This document shows positions 17,018-24,395 of a stretch of DNA of 64,000 nucleotides, in pieces; the stretch's first letter is position 1, and each line of letters begins with the position of its first letter. The stretch spans positions 48,230 to 112,229 of the forward strand of contig JBCDIT010000013.1 of the NCBI GenBank assembly GCA_038748775.1. The letters are read 5' to 3'. A model generated the notes under the pieces. The model was not told the DNA's origin, did no database searches, and worked only from the letters and a program-made list of their open reading frames with translations. The stretch comes from DAIQNV01 sp038748775 (lineage in GTDB: Bacteria; Planctomycetota; Phycisphaerae; Phycisphaerales; UBA1924). The position numbers and the translations under genes are program-made.

Positions 17018-17707
17018 ATGACGGCGATGCTCATGGGAACGAAGATCGGCATGACCCGCGTCTACTCGGACGCTGGGGTCAGCATGCCGGTGACCGTCAT
17101 CGAGCTGGGGCCCTGCGTTGTGACGCAGATCAAGACCCCGGACACCGACGGGTACGCGGCGGTGCAGCTCGCGTACGGCGACATGAAGGCTCGGAACTCG
17201 AGCTTCCAGATGATCGCTCATGATGCCAAGGCTGGCGTCGGTGTGAAGCGTCATCACCAAGAACTCCGCTTGGACGAGGGTGATCTCGGGAACTACGAGC
17301 TTGGCCAGGAGATCACGGTTGCGTCGTTTGAGGGCACTGCCTTTGTCGACGTGATCGGGACAAGCAAGGGTAAGGGCTACGCCGGTGGCATGAAACGCCA
17401 CGGCTTCAAGGGTCAGCTCGCGAGCCACGGCGTTGAGCGGAAGCACCGCTCCCCGGGTTCGATCGGCGGCCACGGTTCGAACGCTGGTAAAGCGGGACGG
17501 CCGAAGAAGGGCAAGCGGATGGCAGGCCACATGGGTGACGTGCGGGTGACCGTTCGAAGCCTCGACGTGGTCCGCATCGATGCTGAACGCAACCTGATTC
17601 TGGTCAAGGGACCGGTCCCGGGCGCGAACAAGGGTCTCGTCACGGTGCGTACCGCGACGCGTCTCTACACGGGCAAGGCCGCGAGGGCGGCGGAAATGGC
17701 GAGCTGA
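17018..17707 (+). CDS. rplC: 50S ribosomal protein L3
   Basis: A 229-residue early 23S-binding protein near the peptidyl-transferase centre. MLMGTKIGMTRVYSDAG, KGKGYAGGMKRHGFKG, SHGVERKHRSPGSIG and GKRMAGHMGD are diagnostic, including the central loop with a Gln/His-type methylation region. Its stop codon lies in the loop of a perfect intrinsic terminator (17698-17720), so transcripts from the rpsJ promoter may end here. Confidence 0.97.
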   Translation: MTAMLMGTKIGMTRVYSDAGVSMPVTVIELGPCVVTQIKTPDTDGYAAVQLAYGDMKARNSSFQMIAHDAKAGVGVKRHHQELRLDEGDLGNYELGQEITVASFEGTAFVDVIGTSKGKGYAGGMKRHGFKGQLASHGVERKHRSPGSIGGHGSNAGKAGRPKKGKRMAGHMGDVRVTVRSLDVVRIDAERNLILVKGPVPGANKGLVTVRTATRLYTGKAARAAEMAS

Positions 17708-17720
17708 GGCTCGCCTTTTT
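17698..17720 (+). terminator. Intrinsic terminator overlapping the rplC stop codon
   Basis: A 7-bp perfect GC-rich stem (GGCGAGC 17698-17704 with GCTCGCC 17709-17715), a 4-nt loop TGAG that includes the rplC TGA, and TTTTT at 17716-17720. Translation to the stop would melt the 5' arm, so termination may depend on ribosome position. It sits inside the superoperon, between L3 and L4. Confidence 0.75.
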
Positions 17721-18033
17721 GATGCTCGGATGAATTTGACCTTGGGTCGACCCTCGACCCTGGGGCTCGGAAGGTCGGCAGGATGCCGAAACCGCCGGGT
17801 ACGACATGGTGAGAGCCTGGGGCGTGTGACCTCGGGCGAACTTGGACGGCCGAGTCGATCTCGAGCCGACCCGACCGCGAGCCATAAAGGCTGGCGGGGA
17901 CCTGTGAAGGGCCTTTGGCCCGTACCGCAGGCGACACGGGTTGGACGAGTAGGCGAGGCGACCCGGGCGGCGAAACGTCCCACGCAGTGGGCAGCCGTGA
18001 CAGGGTTGAAAGGCGTCAGGACGGAACCGACAG
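17721..18033 (+). promoter_or_regulatory. Structured 313-nt leader upstream of rplD
   Basis: Non-coding stretch between the terminator after rplC and the rplD ATG; most other gaps in the superoperon are 0-100 nt. It holds several perfect hairpins: 17744-17760 (GGGTCGA/TCGACCC), 17775-17789 (TCGGC-AGGAT-GCCGA), 17909-17921 (GGGCC-TTT-GGCCC), 17937-17965 (CGGGT/ACCCG, 19-nt loop) and 17979-17991 (CCCAC-GCA-GTGGG). The segment GTACCGCAGGCGACACGGGT (17922-17941) recalls a conserved part of 23S rRNA (GTACCG...CGACACAGGT). The most economical reading is a cis-regulatory leader for rplD and the genes after it. No clear promoter was found within it, so it may be reached by read-through. Confidence 0.6.
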
Positions 18034-18858
18034 ATGGATGTCCCCGTCTACACCATGACCGGCGAGCAATCGGGCTCGCTGACGATTGATGAAGCTCAGC
18101 TTGGCGGCGCGGTCAATCCGCAGTTGATCAAGCAGGCTTACGTCCGTTACCACGCGAACCTCCGCCAGGGCTCGGCGCGAAGCCTGAACCGAGGCGAGGT
18201 TTCGGGTTCGCGGAAGAAGCTGTACAAACAAAAGGGCACCGGCCGTGCCCGTCACGGCTCGAAGCGCCCGCCGCAGTTCCGTGGTGGTGGCCACTGGAAG
18301 AGCTCGCGGCGCACGCGTGAGGACTTCCGTCTCGATATGCCCAAGAAGATGCGTCGCAAGGCGAACCTCAACGCCCTGCTCGCCAAGCTTCACGGTCACG
18401 ACAAGGAAGGTCAGCGCGTCCAGGAAGTCCGGGTCATCGACTCGATTTCGATGGACAAGCCGAAGACCAAGGCGTTCAAGGACTTCCTGGCGGCGGTTGG
18501 CGTCGACGGGACGGCCCTGGTTGCTCTGACGACCGCGTCCGAGGCGGCCCGCAAGAGTGCTCGCAACCTTGAGGGCGTGACGCTCTGCAGGAGCGATCAA
18601 CTCACCTGCTTCGAGATGTTGAACCACCGTTACCTCGTGATCGAGAAGGCTGAGCTCGAGGCGTGGCTCGCCGGTCCGGCTGGCCAGACCGACAAGTCGG
18701 CCAAGACCGAGCCGAAGGGGCGCATCGCGGAGGCTGGCCCGACGCACACGAGGAAGCGTGACACGCGTCCGAAGCGTGGGCATAAAGTCAAGGCCGCGGC
18801 CTGGGCTGAGAAGAAGGGTGGCGCGAAGGCGTCGGCCGCTGAAGGCGGGGAGGGCTAA
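18034..18858 (+). CDS. rplD: 50S ribosomal protein L4 with basic C-terminal extension
   Basis: A 274-residue L4; the usual length is 200-210. The core is complete: the exit-tunnel loop region SRKKLYKQKGTGRARHGSKRPPQFRGGG, RLDMPKKMRRKANLNALLAKL and the late NHRYLVIEKAELEAW. About 60 extra residues follow, rich in Lys, Arg, Ala and Gly (THTRKRDTRPKRGHKVKAAAWAEKKGG). L4 lines the exit tunnel and in some bacteria represses its own operon through an mRNA leader; the structured leader just upstream makes this worth considering here. rplW follows after 3 nt. Confidence 0.95.
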   Translation: MDVPVYTMTGEQSGSLTIDEAQLGGAVNPQLIKQAYVRYHANLRQGSARSLNRGEVSGSRKKLYKQKGTGRARHGSKRPPQFRGGGHWKSSRRTREDFRLDMPKKMRRKANLNALLAKLHGHDKEGQRVQEVRVIDSISMDKPKTKAFKDFLAAVGVDGTALVALTTASEAARKSARNLEGVTLCRSDQLTCFEMLNHRYLVIEKAELEAWLAGPAGQTDKSAKTEPKGRIAEAGPTHTRKRDTRPKRGHKVKAAAWAEKKGGAKASAAEGGEG

Positions 18859-18861
18859 GCG

Positions 18862-19152
18862 ATGCCGGCGAACGCCAACGATATCTACATCATCAGGAAG
18901 CCCGTCCTCACGGAAAAGACGACCGAGGCGATGAACGAGTTCGGTCGGTACACCTTCGAGGTTGACCGTCGTGCGACGAAGACCGAGATCACGAAAGCGA
19001 TCGAGAGCCTGTACGGCGTTCACGTCGAGGGCATCGAGACGCGGACGTACAAGGGCAAGCTGAAGCGTCTTCGTTATGGGTACGTCCGTGAGAGCCTCCG
19101 CAAGCACGCCACGGTGCGTCTGCGCGACGGCGAGTCCATCGAACTGTTCTGA
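18862..19152 (+). CDS. rplW: 50S ribosomal protein L23
   Basis: A 96-residue protein at the tunnel exit that docks trigger factor and SRP. IIRKPVLTEKTTEAMNEFGRYTFEVDRRATKTEI, IESLYGVHVEGIETRTYKGK and the C-terminal KHATVRLRDGESIELF are typical. Normal length. It lies between L4 and L2 in the standard order. Confidence 0.96.
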   Translation: MPANANDIYIIRKPVLTEKTTEAMNEFGRYTFEVDRRATKTEITKAIESLYGVHVEGIETRTYKGKLKRLRYGYVRESLRKHATVRLRDGESIELF

Positions 19153-19166
19153 TCGGGAGCTGACCA

Positions 19167-20024
19167 ATGGCGATCCGCGTCTACAAGCCGACCAGCCCCG
19201 GGCGCCGCAACGCGTCGGTGAATCTCAATGTCGAGGTCACCAAGACGCGTCCGGAGCGTTCGCTGCTCAAGGCAAAGCCGAAAAGCGGCGGTCGTAACCA
19301 CAAGGGTGTCATCACCGTTCGCGGCCGCGGCGGCGGCGTGAAGCAGATGTACCGTGTCATCGACTTCAAGCGTCGCGATCGCGACGGTATCGAGGGCACA
19401 GTCGTCGGCATCGAATACGACCCCAACCGCACGTGCCACATCGCACTGGTTGAGTACGCCGACGGTCAGAAGCGGTACCACCTGGCGCCGGTCGGCCTGA
19501 CCGACGGTGCGAAGATCCTGAGTTCGACGGCTGAGCCGGTCGAGCCACAGGTGGGCAACACGATGCCACTCAGGCACATCCCGCTCGGCATGAACGTTCA
19601 CTGCGTTGAGCTTCAGCCTGGTAAGGGCGGCCAGATGTGCCGTTCGGCCGGCAGCTACGCCCGGCTGATGAACAAGGAGGGTCGTTTCGCGACCCTCATG
19701 CTCCCGTCGGGTGAAATGCGACGTGTGCTGGTCGAGTGCCGTGCGACGATCGGGCAGGTCGGAAATACCGACCACCAGAACCGCCGCATCGGTAAGGCGG
19801 GCCTGAACCGTCTGAAGGGGCGTCGTCCGAAGACGCGTGGTATGGCGATGAGTCACCACGCTCACCCGCTGGGCGGCGGTGAGGGCCGTTCGAAGGGTGG
19901 CCGTGCCCCGGTGAACAAGGCTGGTACCCCGTCGAAGGGTGGCGGCACGCGTGACCGGAACAAGCCGAGCCAGGACCTGATCATCCGCCGCCGCAAGAGC
20001 AAGCGGTACGGACAGCTGAAGTAA
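19167..20024 (+). CDS. rplB: 50S ribosomal protein L2
   Basis: A 285-residue, highly conserved 23S-binding protein needed for subunit joining and peptidyl-transferase assembly. The start is MAIRVYKPTSPGRRNASV, with SGGRNHKGVITVRGRGGG, GMNVHCVELQPGKGGQMCRSAGSYARLMNK, and the C-terminal loop GMAMSHHAHPLGGGEGRSKGG carrying the invariant His (H229 in E. coli). The end KRYGQLK is slightly extended. 14 nt after rplW. Confidence 0.97.
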   Translation: MAIRVYKPTSPGRRNASVNLNVEVTKTRPERSLLKAKPKSGGRNHKGVITVRGRGGGVKQMYRVIDFKRRDRDGIEGTVVGIEYDPNRTCHIALVEYADGQKRYHLAPVGLTDGAKILSSTAEPVEPQVGNTMPLRHIPLGMNVHCVELQPGKGGQMCRSAGSYARLMNKEGRFATLMLPSGEMRRVLVECRATIGQVGNTDHQNRRIGKAGLNRLKGRRPKTRGMAMSHHAHPLGGGEGRSKGGRAPVNKAGTPSKGGGTRDRNKPSQDLIIRRRKSKRYGQLK

Positions 20025-20040
20025 CCATGGGAGCGATGCG

Positions 20041-20319
20041 ATGAGCCGCAGCCTGAAGAAGGGCCCCTACGTCGATGAGAAGGTCTACCGCAAGGTAGAG
20101 AAGATGGAGGCTGACGGTCGTCGGGACCCCATCAAGACCTGGGCGCGCGCGTGCACGATCGTCCCTGAGTTCGTGAATCACACGTTTCAGGTGCACAACG
20201 GTCGCACGTTCATTGAAGTGTTCGTAACCGAGGACATGGTGGGTCACAAGCTGGGCGAGTTCGCCAACAGCCGGACGTTCCGCGGTCACACGAACAAGAA
20301 GGAAGGCATGAAGAGGTGA
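20041..20319 (+). CDS. rpsS: 30S ribosomal protein S19
   Basis: A 92-residue head protein that contacts S13 and the A-site tRNA. SRSLKKGPYVDEKVYRKVEKM, IKTWARACTIVPEFVNHTFQVHNGRTFIEVFVTEDMVGHKLGEFANSRTFRGHT is near-canonical throughout. A short hairpin (GGTCC-TCTC-GGACC, 20324-20337) follows its stop, before rplV. Confidence 0.97.
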   Translation: MSRSLKKGPYVDEKVYRKVEKMEADGRRDPIKTWARACTIVPEFVNHTFQVHNGRTFIEVFVTEDMVGHKLGEFANSRTFRGHTNKKEGMKR

Positions 20320-20359
20320 TCCTGGTCCTCTCGGACCGGTTCCTTCTGGGAGCGACGAC

Positions 20360-20908
20360 GTGAAGCTTCGATACCAAGAGCTAAGCAAGCGAGCGAGCGA
20401 GGCGGGATTGACCGTCGACGACCTCGCGCGCGCCATCGAGCGGGACGGCGGCCTGCAGGGTGAAGAGGCGGTCAAGGCGGTCAAGAACTGGCTCGCCGGC
20501 CGCGATCACCCGAGGTGCAGGAAAGTAGACATCGAGGCGCTGTCCGCGGCGGTGAACGCTCCGGTTTCTGCGATCGCGGCCTTCGTGAGCAAGGTCCGCC
20601 ACCACCGGGGCAGCCCGCTGAAGGCCAAGCTTGTCATCGACCTCATCCGTGGGCGAACCTCGGATGACGCGAAAACGCAGCTTGAGTTCAGCCTTAAGCG
20701 TGCCTCGACGAATGTCCAGAAGGCGCTCCAGGCGGCCGAGGCCGAAGCGGAGGCGAACGGGGCCGACGTGGCCCGTCTCGTCGTCGCGGAAGCGACGATC
20801 GACGAGGGCCCTCACATCAAGCGTTTCCGTCCGAAGGACCGCGGGCGTGCTCACCCCATCCTGAAGCGTACGAGCCACATCACCGTCGCCTTGCACGAGA
20901 CGGCCTGA
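20360..20908 (+). CDS. rplV: 50S ribosomal protein L22 with N-terminal HTH-like extension
   Basis: A 182-residue L22; the usual length is about 110. The C-terminal 110 residues are normal: VSKVRHHRGSPLKAKLVIDLIRGRTSDDAKTQLEF, AEATIDEGPHIKRFRPKDRGRAHPILKRTSHITVAL with the exit-tunnel hairpin. The first about 75 residues (GTG start at 20360, MKLRYQELSKRASEAGLTVDDLARAIER...VKNWLAG...RKVDIEALSAAVNAPVSAIAAF) look like an XRE/lambda-repressor-type helix-turn-helix: AGLTVDDLARAI as the turn, VKNWLAG as the recognition-like helix and a trailing helix with ALSAAVNAPVSAI. Codon use is continuous across the junction, so it is one protein. Whether the extra domain binds DNA or rRNA is unknown. Confidence 0.93.
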   Translation: MKLRYQELSKRASEAGLTVDDLARAIERDGGLQGEEAVKAVKNWLAGRDHPRCRKVDIEALSAAVNAPVSAIAAFVSKVRHHRGSPLKAKLVIDLIRGRTSDDAKTQLEFSLKRASTNVQKALQAAEAEAEANGADVARLVVAEATIDEGPHIKRFRPKDRGRAHPILKRTSHITVALHETA

Positions 20909-20934
20909 ACGGAAAGAAGCGGAGGAACGACTGC

Positions 20935-21642
20935 ATGGGTCAGAAGACACATCCATTCGGGCTGAGGCTTGGGATCACCGAGACGCACCGCAGCCGCTGG
21001 TACGCGCCCAAGGCGCTCTACGGCGAGCTGCTCGTCGAGGACCAGAAGATCCGCACCTACCTCGATCGCCGGCTGAACCGGACCCCGCCGAACGCGGCGG
21101 TCTCGGACATCCATATCGAGCGGACGCGTGAAGAGCTCAAGATCATCATCCGGACGGCTCGTCCGGGTCTGGTCATCGGGCCGAAGGGCGCCGAGGTCGA
21201 CCGGATGACCGAAGAGCTCCGGTACATGACCGGTCGTAAGGTCGCGATTTCGATCCACGAGATCAAGCAGCCTGATATGGACGCCCAGCTTGTCGCCGAG
21301 GGCGTTTCGGAGCAGCTCAACAAGCGGATGAGCTTCCGCCGCGTCGTCAAGGGTCGCGCCGAGGGCGTGATGCAGGCGGGCGCGAAGGGTGTGAAGATCC
21401 AGATCTCCGGCCGTCTTGGCGGTGCGGAGATGAGCCGTCGTCTCGACGTGCGTCTGGGTGCTCTTCCGTTGAGCACGCTCCAGGCCAACATCGATTACGG
21501 GTTTGCCGAGGCCGTCACCACGTACGGCGTGATCGGCGTGAAGGCGTGGATCTACAAGGGCGAGTACGGCTCTGAGGTCCGCGAGGATGAGATCACGAGT
21601 GACGCGGCGGGCGGCAAGGCCCGCGCTCGCGGCCGCAGGTAA
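20935..21642 (+). CDS. rpsC: 30S ribosomal protein S3
   Basis: A 235-residue protein of the mRNA entry site with helicase function. MGQKTHPFGLRLGITETHRSRWYA is the family start, the type II KH domain has LVIGPKGAEVDRMTEEL, and the C-terminal part is MQAGAKGVKIQISGRLGGAEMSR, LPLSTLQANIDYGFAEAVTTYGVIGVKAWIYKGE. Normal length. 23 nt before rplP. Confidence 0.97.
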   Translation: MGQKTHPFGLRLGITETHRSRWYAPKALYGELLVEDQKIRTYLDRRLNRTPPNAAVSDIHIERTREELKIIIRTARPGLVIGPKGAEVDRMTEELRYMTGRKVAISIHEIKQPDMDAQLVAEGVSEQLNKRMSFRRVVKGRAEGVMQAGAKGVKIQISGRLGGAEMSRRLDVRLGALPLSTLQANIDYGFAEAVTTYGVIGVKAWIYKGEYGSEVREDEITSDAAGGKARARGRR

Positions 21643-21665
21643 GCGAACGGACGAGGGTTTAGACG

Positions 21666-22091
21666 ATGCCTCCCTACAAGATTCCCAAGCGAGTGAAGTT
21701 CCGCAAGGAGTTCCGCCGTACGCGCGACCGTCGCGCGACCAAGGGGAACTACGTCGCGTTCGGCGACTTCGGACTGCAAGCGCTCGAGGGCTGCTGGCTC
21801 AAGAGCAACTGCATCGAGGCCGGCCGTATCGCGATCCAGCGTGTTCTCAAGCGTGAGGGCAAGATCTTCATCCGCGTGTTCCCTGACAAGCCGGTCTCGA
21901 AGAAGCCTCTCGAGACTCGAATGGGTAAGGGCAAGGCGGACGTCGATTACTGGGCGGCACGCGTGCGTCCCGGCACGGTTCTGTACGAGCTGGCGGGCGT
22001 GAGCGAGTCGAGGGCGAAGGAAGCGATGGTCCGCGTGGCGATGAAGATGCCGGTCCGTTGCCGGTTTGTGACGCGACGGACGACCGCCTGA
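21666..22091 (+). CDS. rplP: 50S ribosomal protein L16
   Basis: A 141-residue protein that helps place tRNA in the A site. FGDFGLQALEGCWLKSNCIEAGRIAIQRVLKREGKIFIRVFPDKPVSKKPLETRMGKGKADVDYWAARVRPGTVLYEL is diagnostic, including the conserved Arg after ALE replaced by the GCW context; length is normal. Coupled closely with rpmC (26 nt). Confidence 0.97.
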   Translation: MPPYKIPKRVKFRKEFRRTRDRRATKGNYVAFGDFGLQALEGCWLKSNCIEAGRIAIQRVLKREGKIFIRVFPDKPVSKKPLETRMGKGKADVDYWAARVRPGTVLYELAGVSESRAKEAMVRVAMKMPVRCRFVTRRTTA

Positions 22092-22117
22092 TCGGGGCTT
22101 GGCGACAGGAGTTGGCG

Positions 22118-22321
22118 ATGACCGGTGCTGAAGTGCGAGCCCTGAAGGACGAAGAGCTCGATATCGAGCTGAAGCGGATCCGTGAGAAGCTCTACACGCT
22201 CCGCGTGCAGGGCGTGACTGACAAGGTCGAGGACACGAGCCAGCACGGCAAGCTGCGCAAATACGTGGCCCGGATCTTGACCGAGAAGACCGCCCGGCGT
22301 CGTGCCGCGGCGAACGCGTAA
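22118..22321 (+). CDS. rpmC: 50S ribosomal protein L29
   Basis: A 67-residue two-helix protein near the exit tunnel. MTGAEVRALKDEELDIELKRIREKLYTLRVQ and the second helix LRKYVARILTEKTARRRA match the family. The frame extends upstream to 22058 inside rplP; ATG 22118 gives the normal start with an AGGAG element in front. Confidence 0.92.
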   Translation: MTGAEVRALKDEELDIELKRIREKLYTLRVQGVTDKVEDTSQHGKLRKYVARILTEKTARRRAAANA

Positions 22322-22361
22322 GTAGACCGAAGGCCTGATTTAGGAAGCCCAGGACGAACCC

Positions 22362-22649
22362 ATGGCAGACGCCGTCGAGACCACCAACACCACCGAGAAG
22401 CACGTGGCGACCCGTATCGGGTTCGTCGATTCGGACAAGCGCGACAAGTCGCGGAAGGTGGTCATCGCGTATCGGGCGAAGCACCCGAAATACGGCAAGT
22501 ACATCAGCCGTCGGACGGTCCTGCAGGTGCACGACGAGAACAACGAGAGCCGTGAGGGCGACAAGGTGGAGATTGCCGAATGCCGCCCGGTCAGCAAGAC
22601 GAAGCGCTGGCGTTTGGTCCGCGTCGTCGAGCGTGCGACGGTCGTTTGA
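22362..22649 (+). CDS. rpsQ: 30S ribosomal protein S17
   Basis: A 95-residue OB-fold protein binding 16S helix 11. ATRIGFVDSDKRDKSRKVVIAYRAKHPKYGKYISRRTVLQVHDENNESREGDKVEIAECRPVSKTKRWRLVRVVE matches S17, with Val-Asp-Ser in place of the common V-x-S-D-K motif and about 12 extra residues at the N-terminus (ADAVETTNTTEK). Standard position between L29 and L14. Confidence 0.95.
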   Translation: MADAVETTNTTEKHVATRIGFVDSDKRDKSRKVVIAYRAKHPKYGKYISRRTVLQVHDENNESREGDKVEIAECRPVSKTKRWRLVRVVERATVV

Positions 22650-22701
22650 GTGAGTGACAGTCGGTCCCGGTGGTGGGCCAGGTATTGGTGAGGCACGAAC
22701 G

Positions 22702-23088
22702 ATGCTGCAGCAAGAATCCAGGTGCGAAGTCGCGGATAACTCGGGGGCGAAGATCGCCTACGTGATCCGCGTGTACGGCGGCTCGACGCGGCGTCAGGGC
22801 TTCACCCGCAAGCAGGCGTTTGTGGGCGACAAGGTTCTCGTGAGCGTCAAGAAGGCGCTCCCGGGGTCGGACGTGAAGACCGGCGATAAGTCGAAGGCCG
22901 TGATTGTCCGCACCGCGAAGGAGACACGCCGCCCCGATGGGTCGTACGTGGTCTTCGACAGCCCGGCGGTCGTCCTGATCAATGACGAGGGCAACCCGAA
23001 GGGCACGCGTATCTTCGGGCCGGTGGCCCGAGAGCTTCGTGAGCGCAACTACATGAAGATCGTTTCGCTTGCGTCGGAGGTGGTGTGA
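22702..23088 (+). CDS. rplN: 50S ribosomal protein L14
   Basis: A 128-residue beta-barrel protein at the subunit interface. MLQQESRCEVADNSGAKIAYVIRVYGG, VKTGDKSKAVIVRTAKETRRPDGSYVVFDSPAVVLIN and GTRIFGPVARELRERNYMKIVSLASEVV cover the whole family. ATG 22702 was chosen over 22654 as it gives the universal MLQ.E.. start. Its TGA overlaps the rplX ATG. Confidence 0.96.
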   Translation: MLQQESRCEVADNSGAKIAYVIRVYGGSTRRQGFTRKQAFVGDKVLVSVKKALPGSDVKTGDKSKAVIVRTAKETRRPDGSYVVFDSPAVVLINDEGNPKGTRIFGPVARELRERNYMKIVSLASEVV

Positions 23089-23429
23089 TGGCTCGTCACG
23101 TGAAGCGTGGGGACACGGTCGTGGTCACCTCGGGTGATCACAAGGGGAAGACCGGCGAGGTCATCCGCATCGACACGAAGCGCGACCGCGTGTTCGTGGA
23201 GGGTGTGAACCTGCAAACCAAGCACGTCAAGCCCACGCGGGTGAACCCGCAGGGCGGGATCGTGACCCGCGAGGGCTCGATCCACGTCAGCAACGTGAGC
23301 CCTGCGGTGGACGGCAAGCCGAGCCGCGTGCGGTTCGAGCGTCGCGACAACGGGCAGAAGGTCCGCGTTGCGGTGCGTGGCGGGGGTGACCTCGGGGCGG
23401 TGAGCGCCCCGAAGGAGAACCGGGACTAA
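23088..23429 (+). CDS. rplX: 50S ribosomal protein L24
   Basis: A 113-residue assembly initiator with a KOW motif: VKRGDTVVVTSGDHKGKTGEVIRIDTKRDRVFVEGVNLQTKHVKP, then GGIVTREGSIHVSNVSP. The ATG at 23088 overlaps the rplN stop (TGATG). Normal length with a short charged tail. Confidence 0.95.
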   Translation: MARHVKRGDTVVVTSGDHKGKTGEVIRIDTKRDRVFVEGVNLQTKHVKPTRVNPQGGIVTREGSIHVSNVSPAVDGKPSRVRFERRDNGQKVRVAVRGGGDLGAVSAPKENRD

Positions 23430-23497
23430 GCGGCAAGGTTCAATGAGCGGAACGACGGATGGGGCCCGGGCCGATCCGATCGAGCGAGGTACGAGCG

Positions 23498-24151
23498 ATG
23501 GCGAAGGACAAGAAGAAGAAGGGCGCTGAGCCGACCGAGGCTGAACTCGCGGCCCTTGAGCCGTCGACGCCGCGGCTGAAGACGCTCTTTGATGAGCAGA
23601 TCCGCGGCAAGATCGCCGAGGAGTTCGGCGTCAAGAACCGGATGGCTCAGCCGAAGCTCGACAAGATCGTGATCAACGTGAACATGGGTCGCCACCTCGA
23701 CGGGACGAAGATCCCGCCGAACGTGAAGAACGCGGTACTTGAGACGCTCGTCACGATCACTGGTCAGAAGCCGATCATGATCGCGGCCAAGAAGAGCGTG
23801 TCGAACTTCAAGGTTCGCGAGGGGTACGAGACCGCCGCGATGGTCACGATGCGTCGCGAGCGGATGTGGCACTTCCTTGACCGGTTCATTCACCTCGCGG
23901 CGCCGCGTATCAAGGACTTCCGGGGTCTTCCCGAGAAGGCCTTTGACCGTCAGGGGAGCTACAGCTTCGGTCTTACCGAGCAGGGCGTGTTCCCCGAGAT
24001 CGACATGGCCAACGCGTCATTCACGCACGGGATGAACTTCAACGTCTCGTTCAAGAACTCGACGCCGGCGATGAGCAGGTTCGTGCTTGATGAACTCGGG
24101 TGGCCTTTCCGGAAGCCCGAGCAAAAGAAGAAGCCGGCGGCGGCGTCCTGA
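23498..24151 (+). CDS. rplE: 50S ribosomal protein L5
   Basis: A 217-residue 5S rRNA-binding protein of the central protuberance. KLDKIVINVNMGRHLDG, TITGQKPIMIAAKKSVSNFKVREGYETAAMVTMRRERMWHFLDRFIHLAAPRIKDFRGL, GSYSFGLTEQGVFPEID is canonical. It has about 30 extra N-terminal residues (AKDKKKKGAEPTEAEL) and a Lys/Ala tail. ATG 23498 follows a GAGCGAGG element and was preferred to 23459. Confidence 0.96.
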   Translation: MAKDKKKKGAEPTEAELAALEPSTPRLKTLFDEQIRGKIAEEFGVKNRMAQPKLDKIVINVNMGRHLDGTKIPPNVKNAVLETLVTITGQKPIMIAAKKSVSNFKVREGYETAAMVTMRRERMWHFLDRFIHLAAPRIKDFRGLPEKAFDRQGSYSFGLTEQGVFPEIDMANASFTHGMNFNVSFKNSTPAMSRFVLDELGWPFRKPEQKKKPAAAS

Positions 24152-24186
24152 GCTTGAACAGAAGGTAACCCAGAAGGTACTGACGC

Positions 24187-24372
24187 ATGGCAACCAAAGC
24201 CCAGGTGGCGAAGAGCAACAAGACTCCGAAGTACATGAGCCGCACGGTGCGGCGGTGCGAGCTGACCGGGCGTGCCCGGGGGGTGTACCGCAAGTTCCGC
24301 ATCAGCCGGATCATGATGCGGAAGTTGGCGCTCGAGGGCAAGATCCCGGGCATGCGCAAGGCGTCGTGGTAA
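24187..24372 (+). CDS. rpsN: 30S ribosomal protein S14, short zinc-less form
   Basis: A 61-residue S14. It has the length and ending of the zinc-dependent short type (VYRKFRISRIMMRKLALEGKIPGMRKASW), but of the four zinc cysteines only the first remains: the first pair CxxC reads CELT and the second pair, normally CRIC, reads SRIM. It is therefore a short S14 that has lost zinc binding. S14 completes the 30S head near S3 and S10. Standard position between L5 and S8. Confidence 0.93.
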   Translation: MATKAQVAKSNKTPKYMSRTVRRCELTGRARGVYRKFRISRIMMRKLALEGKIPGMRKASW

Positions 24373-24395
24373 ACGACCGGGAGGACTGATAAACG

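Noticed and set aside
17721..18033. Considered RNase P RNA, tmRNA or SRP RNA in the L3-L4 gap
   Set aside because: None of the conserved sequence blocks of these RNAs were found; a cis leader fits better.
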